Positions 13,112 to 14,764 of a stretch of DNA of 14,764 nucleotides are shown here, piece after piece. The position numbers and the translations under genes are program-made. The stretch lies in assembly GCA_021811865.1 (NCBI GenBank), contig JAKAQB010000076.1:1-14764 (forward strand), read 5' to 3'. Every line of letters begins with the position of its first letter. Within the stretch, counting starts at the first letter, position 1. The notes beneath the pieces were generated by a model that ran no database searches, was not told the origin of the DNA, and saw only the letters and a list, made by a program, of their open reading frames with translations. The stretch is from Actinomycetes bacterium. Its GTDB lineage: Bacteria; Actinomycetota; Acidimicrobiia; Acidimicrobiales; Palsa-688.

Positions 13112-13132
13112 CCGCCCCGGCGACCACCAACC
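13112..13132 (-). repeat. Single copy of the 19-bp repeat unit, opposite orientation
   Basis: The minus strand here agrees at 19 of 21 positions with the repeat downstream of upp (GGTTGGTGGCCGTCGGGGCGG). It is about 450 bp from that array, on the other side of tRNA-Ser, in inverted orientation. Confidence 0.6.
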
Positions 13133-13198
13133 CTAACCGACGCTCGGCCCCCCAATCCCGTGCCGCTGCTGAGCGTCCCCTGGTCGCAGGCGATCACG

Positions 13199-13227
13199 TT
13201 GACCTCGAACCGAACGCCCGCTAGGGT
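13199..13227 (+). promoter_or_regulatory. Promoter of the APC-family permease gene
   Basis: TTGACC (13199-13204), a 17-nt spacer and TAGGGT (13222-13227) form a strong sigma-A type promoter. Transcription would start near 13234, giving a leader of about 50 nt. That leader contains a hairpin, GACGGC-AACG-GCCGTC (13251-13266), flanked by CCAC/GTGG (13240-13243 and 13267-13270), directly before the ribosome binding site. Confidence 0.65.
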
Positions 13228-13284
13228 CCGGTCCCGACACCACGTTGGGGGACGGCAACGGCCGTCGTGGACGAGGAGGAAGGC

Positions 13285-14764
13285 ATGGCGACTGTTGCCG
13301 CAGAGGTCCCGTCGCACGGCGAGTTCAGGCGCAACCTCGGTTGGACCGACGGCCTGGCGATGGGGTTGTCGATCCCCGTCGGCGGGTTCGCGCTGATCGG
13401 GTACTCGATCGGGATCCTCGGCGCGTGGACGGCGATGCTGCTGTGGGGGGTGACCTGCCTCGTCGCCATCGCCCAGAACTTCATCTTCGCCGAGCTGGCC
13501 GCCATGTTCCCCGACAAGCCGGGCGGGATCGCCCTCTACGCCCACGAGGGGTGGCGGCGGTACTTCTCGCCGGTCGGCGCGCTCGCGGCTGTCGGCTACT
13601 GGGCCGGGTGGTCGTTCGGCCTCGCCGTCTACGGGCTCATCATCGGCCAGCTCCTCGCCGCCCAGTTCTTCCCCCACTCCACGTGGAGCTTCTTCGACGG
13701 CACCCAGCACATCGGCCTGGCCGTCATCCTCGGCGCGCTCGCCGTCGTGGCCGTGTGGACCCTCAACGTCTTCGGCGTCCACCCCGCCGTGCGGTCCAAC
13801 AAGATCATCGGTGTCGTCGTCTGCGTCACAGTCGGCATCTTGATCGTCGGCCCGTTCCTCACCGGCCACTGGCACCACCAGCTCACCTGGGGCCTCGGCC
13901 TGCCGCATCAGGCGTGGGGCGGCTGGAAGCTCGCCATCGTCTACATGTACGTCATGTGCTGGACGTCGTACGGCACCGAGATCGCCGCCACCTTCTCCCC
14001 CGAGTACCGTGACCAAAAGCGTGACTCGACGCGTGCGCTCGTCTCGGGCGGTGTCCTCACCCTCGCGTTCCTCGTCCTCGGCCCGCTCTCGGCGACCGCC
14101 GACATCGGCACGAAGGCGATCGCCACCAACCCGGTCGGGTTCTTCCCCTCGGTGTTCTCCTCGATCATCGGACCGGCCGCAGGGCTCGTCACCATCATCT
14201 TGTGCGGCGCCTTGTTCCTCAACATGACGGCCGCCACCGCCGACGCCGGCCGGGCCCTCTACGGCATCTCCCGCGACGGCATGATCGTAAAGCAGCTGTT
14301 CAAGCTCAACCGTCACGGCATGCCGGGGCGGGCCATGACCATCGACTTGGTCGTCAACGTCTGCCTGGTCGTGTTCGTGGCCAACACCCTCGGTGTCCTG
14401 TTCGCCAGCAACCTCGGCTACATGATCGCCGTGGTGTTCGCGCTGAGCGGTTTCCTGCTGCTCCGCAAGGACCGCCCCCAATGGCCCCGCCCCATCCGCC
14501 GGGGCCCGGGGTGGATCGCCGCGGCCTGGCTGCTGATCGCCTTCAACCTGGTGCTGATCATCGTCGGTGCCCTCAACCCCGGCATCGCCGGCTACGGGGG
14601 CACCACCGACCAGCTGATCGGCCTGGCCATCCTCCTGGCGTCGATCGTCATGTTCCTCTTCCGCCGGCTGGTCCAAGACCGGGCCCGGCTCCAGCTGCGC
14701 GAGCCCACCCCCACAACACCGGGTGACATCGCCGCCCCCGCCTACACCGGCCCCCTGCACGGCG
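13285..14764 (+). CDS. APC-family amino acid/polyamine permease (open at right edge)
   Basis: Translation from the ATG at 13285 stays open to the window end, about 493 residues, close to the full length of the family. It is an integral membrane transporter of the amino acid-polyamine-organocation superfamily, expected to have about 12 membrane segments and to import an amino acid or amine. The first segment, DGLAMGLSIPVGGFALIGYS (about 22-41), has the glycine-rich break typical of APC substrate sites. FAELAAMFPDKPGGIALYAH (about 68-87) is the conserved loop after segment 2. Later hydrophobic blocks include YMYVMCWTSYGTEIAATFSP and TIILCGALFLNMTAATADAGRALYGISRDGM, and the soluble tail PTPTTPGDIAAP suggests the stop lies just beyond the edge. 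GAGGAGGAAGG (13273-13283) is an excellent ribosome binding site, and a good promoter lies upstream. The substrate is not predictable. Confidence 0.92.
   Translation, partial: MATVAAEVPSHGEFRRNLGWTDGLAMGLSIPVGGFALIGYSIGILGAWTAMLLWGVTCLVAIAQNFIFAELAAMFPDKPGGIALYAHEGWRRYFSPVGALAAVGYWAGWSFGLAVYGLIIGQLLAAQFFPHSTWSFFDGTQHIGLAVILGALAVVAVWTLNVFGVHPAVRSNKIIGVVVCVTVGILIVGPFLTGHWHHQLTWGLGLPHQAWGGWKLAIVYMYVMCWTSYGTEIAATFSPEYRDQKRDSTRALVSGGVLTLAFLVLGPLSATADIGTKAIATNPVGFFPSVFSSIIGPAAGLVTIILCGALFLNMTAATADAGRALYGISRDGMIVKQLFKLNRHGMPGRAMTIDLVVNVCLVVFVANTLGVLFASNLGYMIAVVFALSGFLLLRKDRPQWPRPIRRGPGWIAAAWLLIAFNLVLIIVGALNPGIAGYGGTTDQLIGLAILLASIVMFLFRRLVQDRARLQLREPTPTTPGDIAAPAYTGPLHG

Noticed and set aside
12817..14760. 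Open frame of 647 codons on the minus strand
   Set aside because: It is mostly antisense to the APC permease, which has clear membrane segments, promoter and ribosome binding site. The antisense translation is low-complexity Gly/Asp/Glu/Arg.
1..14764. CRISPR arrays, insertion sequences, transposases, phage genes
   Set aside because: No spaced direct repeats of CRISPR type, no transposase or integrase motifs and no phage proteins were seen.

Overview
The window is very GC-rich, uses mostly G/C-ending codons with several GTG starts, and carries actinobacterial marker genes: a DivIVA-family protein, an NDMA-type (mycofactocin-associated) alcohol dehydrogenase, an actinobacterial PH-like protein, and TANNNT -10 boxes close to start codons. 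A deep-branching actinobacterium such as an acidimicrobiial lineage fits, but the sequence alone does not fix the genus. Most of the window is ordinary chromosome.

Layout. (1) 1-466: 3' end of glucose-6-phosphate isomerase (+). (2) 3408-491 (-): a tight three-gene run of a CDF zinc/cation efflux protein, a SAM-dependent methyltransferase and an XdhC/CoxI-family protein, with 23- and 27-nt gaps. It converges on pgi over a hairpin. (3) 3409-4231: a gap of about 820 bp with no intact gene. It holds a candidate promoter for the CDF run, a 14-bp-arm inverted repeat, a 19-bp tandem repeat, a relic of a bulb-type (B-lectin) domain and a possible leader ORF. (4) 4232-6280 (+): a membrane GGDEF-EAL c-di-GMP protein. 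(5) 10538-6308 (-): a 52-aa small protein whose stop overlaps the GTG start of a 958-aa FAD/Fe-S oxidoreductase, followed by an NDMA-type alcohol dehydrogenase. (6) 10620-11342 (+): a DivIVA-family coiled-coil protein divergent from that operon. (7) 11718-11356 (-): a PH-like protein. (8) 11932-12564 (+): uracil phosphoribosyltransferase. (9) 12565-12771: a 19-bp tandem repeat and an almost perfect 45-bp palindrome. (10) 12863-12772 (-): tRNA-Ser(GCT) with its promoter. (11) 12900-13092 (-): a probable TetR-type relic. (12) 13285 to the end (+): an APC-family permease with a clear promoter and a strong ribosome binding site, running off the edge.

The genes suggest housekeeping plus oxidative carbon metabolism. 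The FAD/Fe-S oxidase and the alcohol dehydrogenase probably form one operon handling a 2-hydroxyacid and an alcohol. The signals least explained by known features are non-coding: the 45-bp palindrome at 12694-12738, a 19-bp repeat unit recurring at three places, the 14-bp-arm inverted repeat near 3600, and the back-to-back TACGCT promoter core at 10546-10561. No convincing new multi-gene system such as defence, secretion or biosynthesis was found.
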